DNA of 64,000 nt from Hominenteromicrobium sp900549945. Its GTDB lineage: Bacteria; Bacillota; Clostridia; Oscillospirales; Acutalibacteraceae. Position numbers and translations under genes: made by a program. Under the pieces are notes generated by a model that saw nothing but the letters and a program-made list of their open reading frames with translations, was not told the DNA's origin and did no database searches. The stretch covers positions 1 to 64,000 of the forward strand of contig CABRNK010000002.1 of NCBI GenBank assembly GCA_902472305.1, written 5' to 3'. Below are positions 6,666 to 14,971 of the stretch, piece after piece (the first letter of the stretch is position 1; every line of letters begins with the position of its first letter).

Positions 6666-9068
6666 TTACAGCGTGTAGGTGACGTCGCCGAGCGCCGCGT
6701 TGACGGTCAGCAGCGTGCCGAGCTCGTGCGCCTCGGCCGCCGCGCCCGTGAGGTTCGAAACGGACTTCACATTGCGCAGCAGAACCTTGAGGTTCTCGGC
6801 CTTGCCGTCGAAGCTGATCGTGACCTTGCCGTTTTCGTTCTTCGCGCAGACGGAGAGCAGATCGCCGCCCTTGCTGTCCGTGATCTTCGCAGAGGCCTTG
6901 TCCGAAAGCTCAAACACATGCAGCGTCAGATCCTTGCCGAAGTCATAGTCCGGCTCCTGGTTGTTCGCGCCGATCGCGATGATCGAATTCTCGCGGGCCA
7001 GCAGCGGCAGGGAGAAGAAGTCGTAGTTTTCGCGCATCCAGCGGCCGCCGATCTTCGTCTCGTTCGAGAGCAGGTGCGTCCACTTGCCGTCCGGCAGGTA
7101 GTACGTCACGTCGCCGTCCTTCGTGAACACCGGCGCGACCAGCAGGCTGTCGCCGAGCATGTACTGGCGGTCGAGATCCTCGCAGGCGATGTCGCCCGGG
7201 AATTCGAGCACCATGGCGCGCATCGTCGGCACGCCGGTCTTGTGCGTGTTGACGGCCGCGGAGAACATGTACGGCATCAGCGTGCACTTGAGCTCGGAGA
7301 ACTTCTTGACGACCGCGACGGATTCCTCACCGTTCTGCTCGCCTTCCTTGCTGAACAGCCACGGCACACGGTAGGAGTTGGAGCCGTGGAGTCTCGAATG
7401 CGTGGAGAGCAGGCCGAACGCCGCCCAGCGCTTGTAGACGTCCGCCGGCGCCGTGCCCTCGAAGCCGCTCATATCGTGGCTCCAGAAGCCGAAGCCGGAG
7501 AGGCACAGCGAGAGGCCGCCGCGCAGGGATTCAGACATGGAGGCGTAGTTCGAAGAGCAGTCACCGCCCCAGTGCACCGGGAACTTCTGGCCGCCGACCG
7601 TCGCGCTGCGCGCGAAGAGGCAGGCCTCGTTCTTGCCCTTATATTCCTCGAGCAGGTCGAAAACGCACTTGTTGTAGAGGTAGGTGTAGTAGTTGTGCAT
7701 GCGGAGCGGGTCGCTGCCGTCGTGGTAGACGACGTCGACCGGGATTCTCTCGCCGAAATCGGTCTTGAAGCAATCGACGCCCTGATCGAGCAGCCTTCTG
7801 AGCTTCGACTGATACCATGCGCAGGCGTCCGGGTTCGTGAAGTCCACAAGACCCATGCCGGCCTGCCACAGGTCCCCCTGCCAGACGTCGCCGTTCGGCT
7901 TCTTCAGAAGGTAACCGAGCTCCTTTGCTTCCTTGAACAGCGGAGATTTCTGGCCGATGTAGGAGTTGATCCACACGCAGATCTTGAGGTTCTTTTCCTT
8001 CTTCATGACCTCGAGCTGGTGGTCGATGTCCGGGAACATCGCCTGATCCCAATCGAAGTTGCACCACTCGTTCTCCTTCATCCAGTAGCAGTCGAAGTGG
8101 AAAACGTGCAGCGGAATCTTGCGCTCCTGCATGCCGTTGACAAACTCCATGACGGTCTCCTCGTCGTACTTCGTCGTAAAGGAGGAGGTAAGCCACAGGC
8201 CGAACGTCCATGCCGGCGGCAGCGCGGGCTTGCCGGAAAGGTTCGTGTAGTTTTCAAGAACGTGCTTCATATCTGCGCCGCCGACAACCATGAAGTCGAT
8301 CTTCTCGCCCGGCACGGAGAACTGCACGCGCGTGACCTGCTCGGAGCAGATCTCATAGGAGACCGGACCCGGGTCGTTGACAAGCACGCCGTAGTTGCGG
8401 TTCGTCACATAGAACGGGATGCTCTTGTAGGAAATTTCAGAGCAGGTGCCGCCGTCCTCATTCCACGTCTCGACGCTCTGGCCGTTCTTGATGAACGGGG
8501 TGAAGCGCTCGCCGAGACCGTAGACCTTCTCGCCGATGTCGAGATCCATCTGAACGCGCATAAAGCTGTTCGCGCGGATATCCGGGCTTTTGTCGCCGGC
8601 GAGGCCGAGCTCCATCTGGTCGGTCAAATAGCGGTCGTTTTCGGTTTTGATTGTGCTGATCATCGCGTTGCCGAAGCGGTTGCCGACGCTCGTCAGCTTC
8701 TTGTCCTTGTAGTAATATGTAAAGTCGCAGGGGTTCTTCGTGATGACGAGCTTCGTGTCGCCGCTCTTGATCGAAACCTGCTTCTCATTGTTCTCTACCT
8801 CGAGCGCGCAGTGCAGGTCGTTCAGCTCGAACGCCGGCATCTTCTGGTTGCTGCCCATGAAGTGGTTTGCCTCCACGCGGATGATATCCGGCTGGGGGGA
8901 GGAAACGAACATTTCAAGCACCGGGCCGCCCATAGCGCGCATGTCCATCGCATACGGAACCGTGTACAGATACACGCGGTCGCTCTCCACTTTGACTTCT
9001 CTGACCTGCACCGCGTCGGCATTTGTGACGCCGTGACGGTTTACCCAGTAGCCTTTTGTAAATTTCAT
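6666..9068 (-). CDS. yicI: Alpha-xylosidase, GH31 family (YicI type)
   Basis: An 800-residue glycoside hydrolase that removes alpha-xylosyl units, for example from xyloglucan oligosaccharides. Alignment in mind with E. coli YicI is close over the whole length: N-terminal beta domain with MRAMGGPVLE, YGLGERFTPF, then the barrel. The nucleophile Asp437 is in KTDFGERIP and the acid/base Asp503 in WGGDCSSNY; their 66-residue separation equals that of YicI Asp416/Asp482. ATG 9068 is chosen because AAAGG lies 10 nt upstream; a further in-frame extension of ten codons lacks such a site. No signal peptide, so it acts inside the cell. The divergent AraC gene is the likely regulator. Confidence 0.9.
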   Translation of the reverse strand: MKFTKGYWVNRHGVTNADAVQVREVKVESDRVYLYTVPYAMDMRAMGGPVLEMFVSSPQPDIIRVEANHFMGSNQKMPAFELNDLHCALEVENNEKQVSIKSGDTKLVITKNPCDFTYYYKDKKLTSVGNRFGNAMISTIKTENDRYLTDQMELGLAGDKSPDIRANSFMRVQMDLDIGEKVYGLGERFTPFIKNGQSVETWNEDGGTCSEISYKSIPFYVTNRNYGVLVNDPGPVSYEICSEQVTRVQFSVPGEKIDFMVVGGADMKHVLENYTNLSGKPALPPAWTFGLWLTSSFTTKYDEETVMEFVNGMQERKIPLHVFHFDCYWMKENEWCNFDWDQAMFPDIDHQLEVMKKEKNLKICVWINSYIGQKSPLFKEAKELGYLLKKPNGDVWQGDLWQAGMGLVDFTNPDACAWYQSKLRRLLDQGVDCFKTDFGERIPVDVVYHDGSDPLRMHNYYTYLYNKCVFDLLEEYKGKNEACLFARSATVGGQKFPVHWGGDCSSNYASMSESLRGGLSLCLSGFGFWSHDMSGFEGTAPADVYKRWAAFGLLSTHSRLHGSNSYRVPWLFSKEGEQNGEESVAVVKKFSELKCTLMPYMFSAAVNTHKTGVPTMRAMVLEFPGDIACEDLDRQYMLGDSLLVAPVFTKDGDVTYYLPDGKWTHLLSNETKIGGRWMRENYDFFSLPLLARENSIIAIGANNQEPDYDFGKDLTLHVFELSDKASAKITDSKGGDLLSVCAKNENGKVTISFDGKAENLKVLLRNVKSVSNLTGAAAEAHELGTLLTVNAALGDVTYTL

Positions 9069-9113
9069 AAGCTCACTGCCTTTCCAAAAAAATTGCAAAA
9101 TTCCGAGATTTAT

Positions 9114-9134
9114 ACTTGCGCTTTTCCCGCAAGT
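9114..9134. promoter_or_regulatory. Inverted repeat in the yicI leader (possible operator)
   Basis: ACTTGCG and CGCAAGT form a perfect 7-bp inverted repeat with a 7-nt spacer. It lies just downstream of the predicted yicI start site, where a bound repressor or an RNA hairpin would affect expression. Which of these applies is not known. Confidence 0.45.
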
Positions 9135-9145
9135 GCTCTATGATA

Positions 9146-9174
9146 AGTATAACCGCTAAAGCAAACAAAGTCTA
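9146..9174 (-). promoter_or_regulatory. Predicted promoter of the alpha-xylosidase gene
   Basis: On the minus strand TAGACT (9174-9169) and TATACT (9151-9146) are spaced by 17 bp. The weak -35 fits an activated promoter. Confidence 0.6.
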
Positions 9175-9225
9175 CCGTAAATTTACCTAATTTTATAACG
9201 ATTTTGACACACAGCAAATCGAAGG

Positions 9226-10113
9226 GTGGTGTTTGAGATCAACACAAACGAATTTAAAAACATGAAGGAATCGCGCCGGCACGGCGACGAGCTGCTGCCG
9301 ATCGTCCAGTACTGCATCGGCCCGGAGGACGGCTTTTCTTCGGTAGACTGCCACTGGCACAGCGAAATGGAGCTTTTCCGCGTAATGCACGGCACAGTCA
9401 CCATGCAGTGCGGCACCTCGCTTTTCGAGGCCCACGAGGGCGACATCGCCTTTTTCAACAGCGGCGAGCTGCACGCCGCCGTTCCCGCGGACAGCGCCCG
9501 GGATCTTTTTTTCCGGGCGATCGTATTCAGCCCGGACTACCTCTGCGGCGCGACGAACGACATTCTCCGCGTGAAATACGTTTCGCCCGTCATGAACGGC
9601 GAGCTTCGCCTGCCGAGCCTGATCCGGCAGGGCACGCCGCTGTACGACCGGATCTCGCCCGCCTTCGACACCGTCTACACGCTTTTGCAGGACCGCCCGC
9701 CGTTCTTTGAATTCGCCGCGAAAGCCGGCATGCTCGCCGCCTTTGGCGCGCTTGCGGAAAGCGGGGAGGCCGCCAGCGCAGCGCAGCGCCACGGGGCCGC
9801 GGCCGCGAGCATTAAAAAAGCGATTCAGCATATACAGGAGAATTACCGCGCGCCGCTGACGATTGACCGGCTTGCGGAGATCGCCGGCATGAGCGAGGGC
9901 CATTTCTGCCGTGTCTTCAAGCAGTACACGCTGAAAACGCCGGTGCAGTTCATCAACGGCGTCCGCCTGACGCACGCGGCGGACCAGCTCGCAAACACGA
10001 ACAAGCGCGTTTTGGACATCGCGATGGACTGCGGCTTCAACAGCGTGAGCTATTTCATCGAGGTGTTCCGCGAGAGCTTCGGCATAACGCCCTCGAAATA
10101 CCGCAAGGGCTGA
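9226..10113 (+). CDS. AraC-family transcriptional regulator
   Basis: A 295-residue regulator with an N-terminal cupin-like sensing domain (HWHSEMELFRVMHGTVTMQCG, then GDIAFFNSGELHA) and a C-terminal pair of AraC helix-turn-helices from about residue 190 (YRAPLTIDRLAEIAGMSEGH and the closing FRESFGITPSKYRKG). It is divergent from the alpha-xylosidase with about 157 bp between them, so control of that gene by a sugar ligand is likely but inferred. The start is uncertain: GTG at 9226 or 9229 follows GAAGGG very closely, and no better site exists further in. Confidence 0.88.
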   Translation: MVFEINTNEFKNMKESRRHGDELLPIVQYCIGPEDGFSSVDCHWHSEMELFRVMHGTVTMQCGTSLFEAHEGDIAFFNSGELHAAVPADSARDLFFRAIVFSPDYLCGATNDILRVKYVSPVMNGELRLPSLIRQGTPLYDRISPAFDTVYTLLQDRPPFFEFAAKAGMLAAFGALAESGEAASAAQRHGAAAASIKKAIQHIQENYRAPLTIDRLAEIAGMSEGHFCRVFKQYTLKTPVQFINGVRLTHAADQLANTNKRVLDIAMDCGFNSVSYFIEVFRESFGITPSKYRKG

Positions 10114-10139
10114 GCATACAAGGAGAAAGGAAGTTGGAT

Positions 10140-10997
10140 ATGGATATTCTGTGGATCGTTTTGGCGATACTGCTCGCGCTGATCGTGCTTTTTACGGCCG
10201 CGTGGCTGTTCTGCATAGCGCCTGCGCGCCCGCGCGGGAATTTTTACAAGCTCCTGCGCTTCGACTACGCGCACCGCGGCCTGCACGAGAAGGATCTCTC
10301 CGTTCCCGAAAACTCGCTTGCCGCATTCCGCGCGGCCGTGCGCGCCGGCTACGGCATCGAGTGGGATTTGCAGCTGACCCGCGACAAAAAGGTCGTCGTG
10401 CACCACGACCGCAGCCTCAAGCGCGTCTGCGGTGCGGACATTTCGATCGGCGATCTGAGCTACAAGCAGCTCAAGGAATACCGCCTGCACAAGACGAACG
10501 AGCGCATCCCGCTTTTTTCCGAAGCGCTGACGGTTGTCGGCGGCAAGGTGCCGCTGATTATTGAGCTCAAAAGCTATGACCCCGTGGACATTCTCTGCCC
10601 GCTGGTCTGGGAAATTTTGAAGGACTACAAGGGTGAATACTGCATCGAATCGTTTGACCCGAAAATCGTCGCATGGTTCAAAACATACCACCCGCACGTG
10701 CTGCGCGGCCAGCTCATGGCGCATTTCACCGGCAAAGAGCCGGAATTCAACAGCGGGTTCAAGGCGTTTTTTGCGCGCAATCTCTGGACGAATGTCGTTT
10801 CCCGCCCGCATTTTGAGGCGTACGACCTGCATGCGCGGAACAATATCAGCCACCGCATCGCCTGCGGCCTGATGAAGATGCAGGAGGCGAGCTGGACGAT
10901 CCGCACCGCAGAGGAATACCGCCTCTGCAAATCGGCCGGCGCGCTCTGCATTTTCGAGTACATCCGCCCCGAAATCTCCGACGGCCACGAGCACTAG
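10140..10997 (+). CDS. Membrane-anchored glycerophosphodiester phosphodiesterase
   Basis: A 285-residue GDPD-family enzyme (hydrolyses glycerophosphodiesters to glycerol-3-phosphate and an alcohol). The N-terminus is one hydrophobic segment, ILWIVLAILLALIVLF. Family residues follow: AHRGL, VPENS, IEWDLQLT and VVVHHD, which hold the metal and catalytic histidines. ATG 10140 has AAAGG about 9 nt upstream; a TTG at 10134 with AGGAG 8 nt upstream is an alternative two codons longer. It lies 26 nt after the AraC gene, so cotranscription is likely, though a role in xyloside use is not evident. Confidence 0.88.
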   Translation: MDILWIVLAILLALIVLFTAAWLFCIAPARPRGNFYKLLRFDYAHRGLHEKDLSVPENSLAAFRAAVRAGYGIEWDLQLTRDKKVVVHHDRSLKRVCGADISIGDLSYKQLKEYRLHKTNERIPLFSEALTVVGGKVPLIIELKSYDPVDILCPLVWEILKDYKGEYCIESFDPKIVAWFKTYHPHVLRGQLMAHFTGKEPEFNSGFKAFFARNLWTNVVSRPHFEAYDLHARNNISHRIACGLMKMQEASWTIRTAEEYRLCKSAGALCIFEYIRPEISDGHEH

Positions 10998-11260
10998 GCG
11001 GGCGGCGATTGCCGCCCGGTGCGCGCGCTGGCACGCGCTTTGTCGGTCAAAGGAAACGAACCCGCTGGTCGCGGCAAGGGCAGCTTACCCGAACAGCCAG
11101 CCCTGTATGCGCTCTGCGGGCGCTCGGCGCAAAACATTTGGCGCAAACGGTTGATTTTTTATTTCAAATGCGCTACAATAGCCTTGAGCGAGTTGTACAT
11201 ACAATTTGTGCAGCGATTAAAAAAAACAATCTGCTATAAATTTTCAAGGAGGAATTTGAC
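10998..11260 (+). other. Intergenic region with a promoter for the isomerase-like gene
   Basis: After the phosphodiesterase there is a GC hairpin (GGGCGGC/GCCGCCC near 10999-11020) without a T run. A few short open frames cross the middle but have no ribosome site or recognisable content. The promoter of the next gene lies at 11151-11179. Confidence 0.5.
11151..11179 (+). promoter_or_regulatory. Sigma-A promoter of the isomerase-like gene
   Basis: TTGATT (11151-11156) and TACAAT (11174-11179) are separated by 17 bp. The leader is about 75 nt and ends in an AAGGAGG site before ATG 11261. Confidence 0.8.
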
Positions 11261-12742
11261 ATGAACAACATCCCTCAGGTCAAAATCGGCGTTGTCGCGG
11301 TCAGCCGCGACTGCTTCCCGGAATCCCTTTCCGTCAACCGCAGGAAGGCGCTGATGAAGGCCTACACGGAAAAATTCGGCGCCACGGAAATCTATGAATG
11401 TCCGGTCTGCATCGTCGAGAGCGAGATCCACATGGTTCAGGCCCTCGAGGATGTCAAGAACGCCGGCTGCAATGCGCTCGTCGTTTACCTCGGCAACTTC
11501 GGTCCGGAAATCTCCGAGACGCTGCTCGCCAAGCACTTTGACGGCCCGGTCATGTTCGTCGCGGCGGCGGAGGAATCCGCAGACGATCTGATGGACGGCA
11601 GAGGCGACGCGTACTGCGGCATGCTCAATGCAAGCTACAACCTGAAGCTGCGCGGCGTGAAGGCATACATTCCGGAGTATCCGGTCGGCACGGCGGAGGA
11701 ATGCGCCGATATGATCCACGAGTTTGTCCCGATCGCGCGCACGATCGTCGGCCTCAAGAGCCTTAAAATCATCAGCTTCGGCCCGCGCCCGCTGAACTTC
11801 CTCGCCTGCAACGCGCCGATCAAGCCGCTTTACGACCTCGGCGTCGAAATCGAGGAGAACTCCGAGCTCGACCTGTTCGAAGCATTCAACAAGCACGCGG
11901 ACGACCCGCGTATCCCGAAGGTCGTCGCCGACATGGAAAAAGAGCTCGGTAAGGGCAACATGAAGCCCGAGATCCTGCCGAAGCTCGCGCAGTATGAAAT
12001 TACGCTGCTCGACTGGGTCGAGGAGCATCGCGGCTACCGCGAGTATGTCGCAATCGCGGGCAAGTGCTGGCCGGCATTCCAGACGCAGTTCGGCTTCGTT
12101 CCGTGCTACGTCAACAGCCGCCTGACCGGCATGGGCATTCCGGTTTCCTGCGAGGTCGATATTTACGGCGCGCTTTCCGAGTTCATCGGCACCTGCGTCA
12201 GCCTCGACGCCGTCACACTGCTGGACATCAACAACACGGTTCCGGCGGATATGTTCAACGCGGAGATCAAGGACAAGACCCCGTACACGCACAAGGACAC
12301 CTTCATGGGCTTCCACTGCGGCAACACCTGCTCGAAGAAGCTCGCGTTCTGCTCGATGAAGTACCAGAAAATCATGGCGCGCAACCTGCCTGAGGAGGTC
12401 ACGCAGGGCACGCTCGAGGGCGACATCATGCCGGGCGACATCACGTTCTTCCGTCTGCAGAGCACGGCGGACACGCAGCTTCGCGCATACGTAGCGGAAG
12501 GCGAGGTTTTGAACGTCGCGACAAAATCCTTCGGCGCAATCGGCGTTTTCGCGATCCCGGAGATGGGCCGCTTCTACCGCCACGTGCTGATCGAGAAGAA
12601 TTACCCGCACCACGGCGCGGTCGCGTTCGGCCACTTCGGCAAGGCGCTCTTCGAGGTCTTTAAGTACCTCGGCGTCGGCGATATCGGCTACAACCAGCCG
12701 AAGTCCCTGCCGTATCCGACGGAGAACCCGTTCAACAAGTAA
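11261..12742 (+). CDS. L-fucose/L-arabinose isomerase-like protein
   Basis: A 493-residue protein of the FucI/AraA superfamily, which interconverts aldoses and ketoses using a metal. The N-terminus is KIGVVAVSRDCFPESL, and family features include ALVVYLGNFGPE, a mid region with FPC-like VPCYVNSRLTGMGIPVSCEVDIYGALSE, and the C-terminal domain with GFHCGNTC and a histidine-rich FYRHVLIEKNYPHHGAVAFGH. The sugar is not known; no fucose or arabinose kinase, aldolase or transporter lies beside it. A strong AAGGAGG precedes ATG 11261. Single-gene unit with its own promoter and terminator. Confidence 0.8.
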   Translation: MNNIPQVKIGVVAVSRDCFPESLSVNRRKALMKAYTEKFGATEIYECPVCIVESEIHMVQALEDVKNAGCNALVVYLGNFGPEISETLLAKHFDGPVMFVAAAEESADDLMDGRGDAYCGMLNASYNLKLRGVKAYIPEYPVGTAEECADMIHEFVPIARTIVGLKSLKIISFGPRPLNFLACNAPIKPLYDLGVEIEENSELDLFEAFNKHADDPRIPKVVADMEKELGKGNMKPEILPKLAQYEITLLDWVEEHRGYREYVAIAGKCWPAFQTQFGFVPCYVNSRLTGMGIPVSCEVDIYGALSEFIGTCVSLDAVTLLDINNTVPADMFNAEIKDKTPYTHKDTFMGFHCGNTCSKKLAFCSMKYQKIMARNLPEEVTQGTLEGDIMPGDITFFRLQSTADTQLRAYVAEGEVLNVATKSFGAIGVFAIPEMGRFYRHVLIEKNYPHHGAVAFGHFGKALFEVFKYLGVGDIGYNQPKSLPYPTENPFNK

Positions 12743-12757
12743 TTGCATAAAATGCAC

Positions 12758-12791
12758 GGCGGGCGTCCCGAATCGGGGCGCCCGCCTTTTT
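12758..12791 (+). terminator. Intrinsic terminator of the isomerase-like gene
   Basis: GGCGGGCGTCCCG and CGGGGCGCCCGCC form a long GC stem with an AAT loop, then five T residues. The convergent lipoprotein gene ends nearby and may share the hairpin. Confidence 0.85.
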
Positions 12792-12807
12792 GCTCATCAA
12801 AATTCAC

Positions 12808-13464
12808 TCAGCCGAACACGAGCTTGCCGTCGATCTCATACAGCACGGCGCACAGGTCGATCGCACGGGTGCGGTAGTAAAGCATGATGTTCTCCGCGAC
12901 GGTGACCGCCGCCATCGCGTCGTCCTCGCTGACCGCATCGCGGATTGCCTTGAGCGCGTCACTCTGCTCGTTAACCCAGTGTGACTGCGCCTCCTTGGCC
13001 TGCTCGACGGTTTCCTCGTCGCCGCGCTCGAGAATCTGCTTGTAAACGGAATCAATCTGCGCCTGCCAGCTCTCCGACGCCGTGTTGCTCGCCGCAATGA
13101 TGGCCGCCATCGACGCGGCAAGCTCCAAGTCCTCGGCATACTGCGCGTCGATCGGATTTTCCTCAAAGGCCTTACGGAAATCGTCGCTGCCGCTTTCCGG
13201 CGCAGGCAGCACGCTCGTATGCTCCGTGGTCGAGGATGTGCCGCCCTCCGGGGCCGGTGTAGGCTCCGCGTCCGTCCCCTCGGGCGCAGGCGTGGGCGAA
13301 GCGCCGTCCTCCGGCGCGGGGGTCGCTTCCGGGCTCGCCGTCGCCTCCGGCGCGGGGGTTGGGTCTGCCGAGGCGCCGGTCTGCTTCGAGCAGGCCGCAA
13401 GGCTGAGCAGCAGCGCAGCACAGCACAAAACACAGCCGATTTTCTTAAAAACAGAATTTTTCAT
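12808..13464 (-). CDS. Lipoprotein with Pro-Ala-Glu-Thr linker, function unknown
   Basis: A 218-residue lipoprotein: Lys-rich start MKNSVFKKIG, hydrophobic core, lipobox LSLAAC with Cys about residue 22. A low-complexity linker follows at about residues 33-85 with repeated PTPAPE and SPEATPAPE units, then an alpha-helical domain of about 130 residues rich in Ala, Glu and Gln. No enzyme motif is seen. ATG 13464 has AAAGGA 8 nt upstream. The linker suggests that the helical domain is held away from the membrane through the cell wall. I do not recognise the family. Confidence 0.8.
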   Translation of the reverse strand: MKNSVFKKIGCVLCCAALLLSLAACSKQTGASADPTPAPEATASPEATPAPEDGASPTPAPEGTDAEPTPAPEGGTSSTTEHTSVLPAPESGSDDFRKAFEENPIDAQYAEDLELAASMAAIIAASNTASESWQAQIDSVYKQILERGDEETVEQAKEAQSHWVNEQSDALKAIRDAVSEDDAMAAVTVAENIMLYYRTRAIDLCAVLYEIDGKLVFG

Positions 13465-13567
13465 ATGCAGTATCCTTTCATTTGACGGAATGGCTATCAT
13501 TATGTAAACCGAACACAAATAGGTTACCACAACAGCCTGAAATATGCAAGAGAATCGGCTCAAATCC

Positions 13568-13596
13568 TTGCAGAATTCAAAAAATATTTATATAAT
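13568..13596 (+). promoter_or_regulatory. Sigma-A promoter of the NUDIX gene
   Basis: TTGCAG (13568-13573) and a perfect TATAAT (13591-13596), 17 bp apart. Confidence 0.8.
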
Positions 13597-13639
13597 AAGG
13601 ACAGGCTGCGGCAACAGCCGCACAGAAAGGAAAAGTGCG

Positions 13640-14185
13640 ATGAAGCTCTATGAAAAGACGCTCTCCAGCGATACAAAATTTGAAGGCCGCATCATCCGGG
13701 TTCTGCTCGACGAGGTGGAGCTTGAAAACGGGAAAACCGCAAAGCGCGAGGTCGTCTGCCACAACGGCGGCGTGTGCGTCGCGGCGCTGACCGAAAAGGA
13801 CGAGCTGCTGCTCGTCCGGCAGTTCCGCTACCCGTATAAGGAGGTGCTGCTCGAGCTGCCTGCAGGAAAGCTCGAAAAAGGGGAGGACCCCTTCGAGGCC
13901 GTGAAGCGCGAGCAGATGGAGGAGACCGGCACCGCCGGCGAAAACTACATTTCGCTCGGGAATCTCTATCCCTCGCCGGGCTACTGCGGCGAGATCATCC
14001 GCATCTGGGCCTGCCGTGTGGCGGAAAAAGGGGAAATGCATCTCGATGAGGACGAATTTCTCGAGGTCGAGCGCATCCCGCTGAAAAAAGCCGTGGAAAT
14101 GGTTCTAAACAACGAAATTCCCGATTCCAAAACGCAGGTCGGCATTTTAAAAACAGCGGCGCTCGTCGAAAGCGGAAGGCTCTGA
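13640..14185 (+). CDS. NUDIX hydrolase, ADP-ribose pyrophosphatase type
   Basis: A 181-residue enzyme of the NudF/ADP-ribose pyrophosphatase group, which splits ADP-ribose into AMP and ribose-5-phosphate. It has the N-terminal strand region (REVVCHNGGVCVAAL), VRQFRYPY, ELPAGKLEKGEDP, and the NUDIX box ending in REQMEETG, then LYPSPGYCGEIIRIW as in NudF. The box has Gln where a bulky hydrophobic residue normally follows RE; the metal-binding glutamates are kept. ATG 13640 has AGAAAGGA upstream; the longer frame starts in the promoter. Confidence 0.88.
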   Translation: MKLYEKTLSSDTKFEGRIIRVLLDEVELENGKTAKREVVCHNGGVCVAALTEKDELLLVRQFRYPYKEVLLELPAGKLEKGEDPFEAVKREQMEETGTAGENYISLGNLYPSPGYCGEIIRIWACRVAEKGEMHLDEDEFLEVERIPLKKAVEMVLNNEIPDSKTQVGILKTAALVESGRL

Positions 14186-14256
14186 CAGCTTCCCGCGCGC
14201 CCGGCTGCGAGAAGAAAACGCCCGCGCAGAAGGCAGAACGCACCCGAAATCTTTAT

Positions 14257-14285
14257 TTGAATTTTGCCCCGAAATGTGCTATAAT
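14257..14285 (+). promoter_or_regulatory. Sigma-A promoter of the CarD-like gene
   Basis: TTGAAT (14257-14262) and TATAAT (14280-14285) with 17 bp between them. Confidence 0.85.
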
Positions 14286-14300
14286 AAAACTATACAACGT

Positions 14301-14351
14301 GTGGTTTTCTCGCAAAACGTAAGTCCTGTTGCGAGAAAACCACTTTTATTT
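14301..14351 (+). terminator. Terminator-like hairpin in the carD leader (attenuator candidate)
   Basis: A perfect 15-bp inverted repeat, GTGGTTTTCTCGCAA and TTGCGAGAAAACCAC, with a 13-nt loop, followed by TTTTATTT. It begins about 9 nt after the predicted start site and ends 18 nt before the carD-like start codon, with the ribosome site in between. It has the shape of an intrinsic terminator placed inside the leader of an otherwise intact gene. Confidence 0.7.
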
Positions 14352-14369
14352 CAGAAAGGGGTAAGCGAA

Positions 14370-14879
14370 ATGGTTCAGGTAAACGATACGGTTTTGTACG
14401 GAAGCCAGAGCGTGTGCACCGTCACGGAGATCTGCGAGAAAACGGTCGGAAAAGAAAAGCTGCGGTACTATGCGCTGAAGCCCGTGTACGACGGGAAATC
14501 CACCGTTTATGTGCCGTGCGCAAACGGAAAGCTGGTCGGGAAAATGCGGCGCATCCTGTCGGCGGCGGAGATCCGCGCGCTGATCGACTCCCTCGCGGGC
14601 GAATCGCTCGGCTGGATCGAAAACGACGCTCTGCGCCGCGAGCGCTACGGGGAGATCCTCGCCGGCAGCGACCGCAGGCAGCTTGCCCTTTTGATCCGCA
14701 CCCTGTACCTGCACCGCGAATCGCTCAAATCCACCGGCAGGAAATTCCACGCGGCCGACGAGCAGCTGCTCGAGCGCGCGCAAAAGCTGCTGCACGAGGA
14801 ATTCGCCTTTGTGCTGCATATTCTCCCCGAGGAGGTGCCGCTCTTTATCACGCGGCAGCTTGAGGCGGCAGAAAAATAA
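14370..14879 (+). CDS. CarD/CdnL-type RNA polymerase-binding regulator
   Basis: A 169-residue protein of the CarD/CdnL-TRCF family, which binds the RNA polymerase beta subunit and affects open-complex stability, often at rRNA promoters. The N-terminal Tudor-like domain is visible as NDTVLYGSQSVCTVTEICEK then YYALKPVYDGKSTVYVPC; the rest is helical (residues about 70-160). Start ATG 14370 follows AGAAAGGGG. It has its own promoter and an attenuator-like hairpin in the leader. Confidence 0.85.
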   Translation: MVQVNDTVLYGSQSVCTVTEICEKTVGKEKLRYYALKPVYDGKSTVYVPCANGKLVGKMRRILSAAEIRALIDSLAGESLGWIENDALRRERYGEILAGSDRRQLALLIRTLYLHRESLKSTGRKFHAADEQLLERAQKLLHEEFAFVLHILPEEVPLFITRQLEAAEK

Positions 14880-14971
14880 CGCCACAGACCGCGCAGGCAT
14901 TGCCAAACGGGCCGAAATGTGGTATGTATAATCATGGAACAGAAAATTGTATTGGGAGCCGACGGAAATCT

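Noticed and set aside
6534..9143. A long plus-strand open frame of 869 codons
   Set aside because: It is antisense to the alpha-xylosidase, whose catalytic residues and length fit exactly. The plus frame is rich in Arg, Val and Ala with no domain.
10050..10994. Minus-strand open frame opposite the phosphodiesterase
   Set aside because: Shadow of the GC-rich coding strand; no ribosome site and no recognisable domain.
11019..11264. Short open frames upstream of the isomerase-like gene
   Set aside because: They run over the promoter and ribosome site of that gene and contain no known domain.
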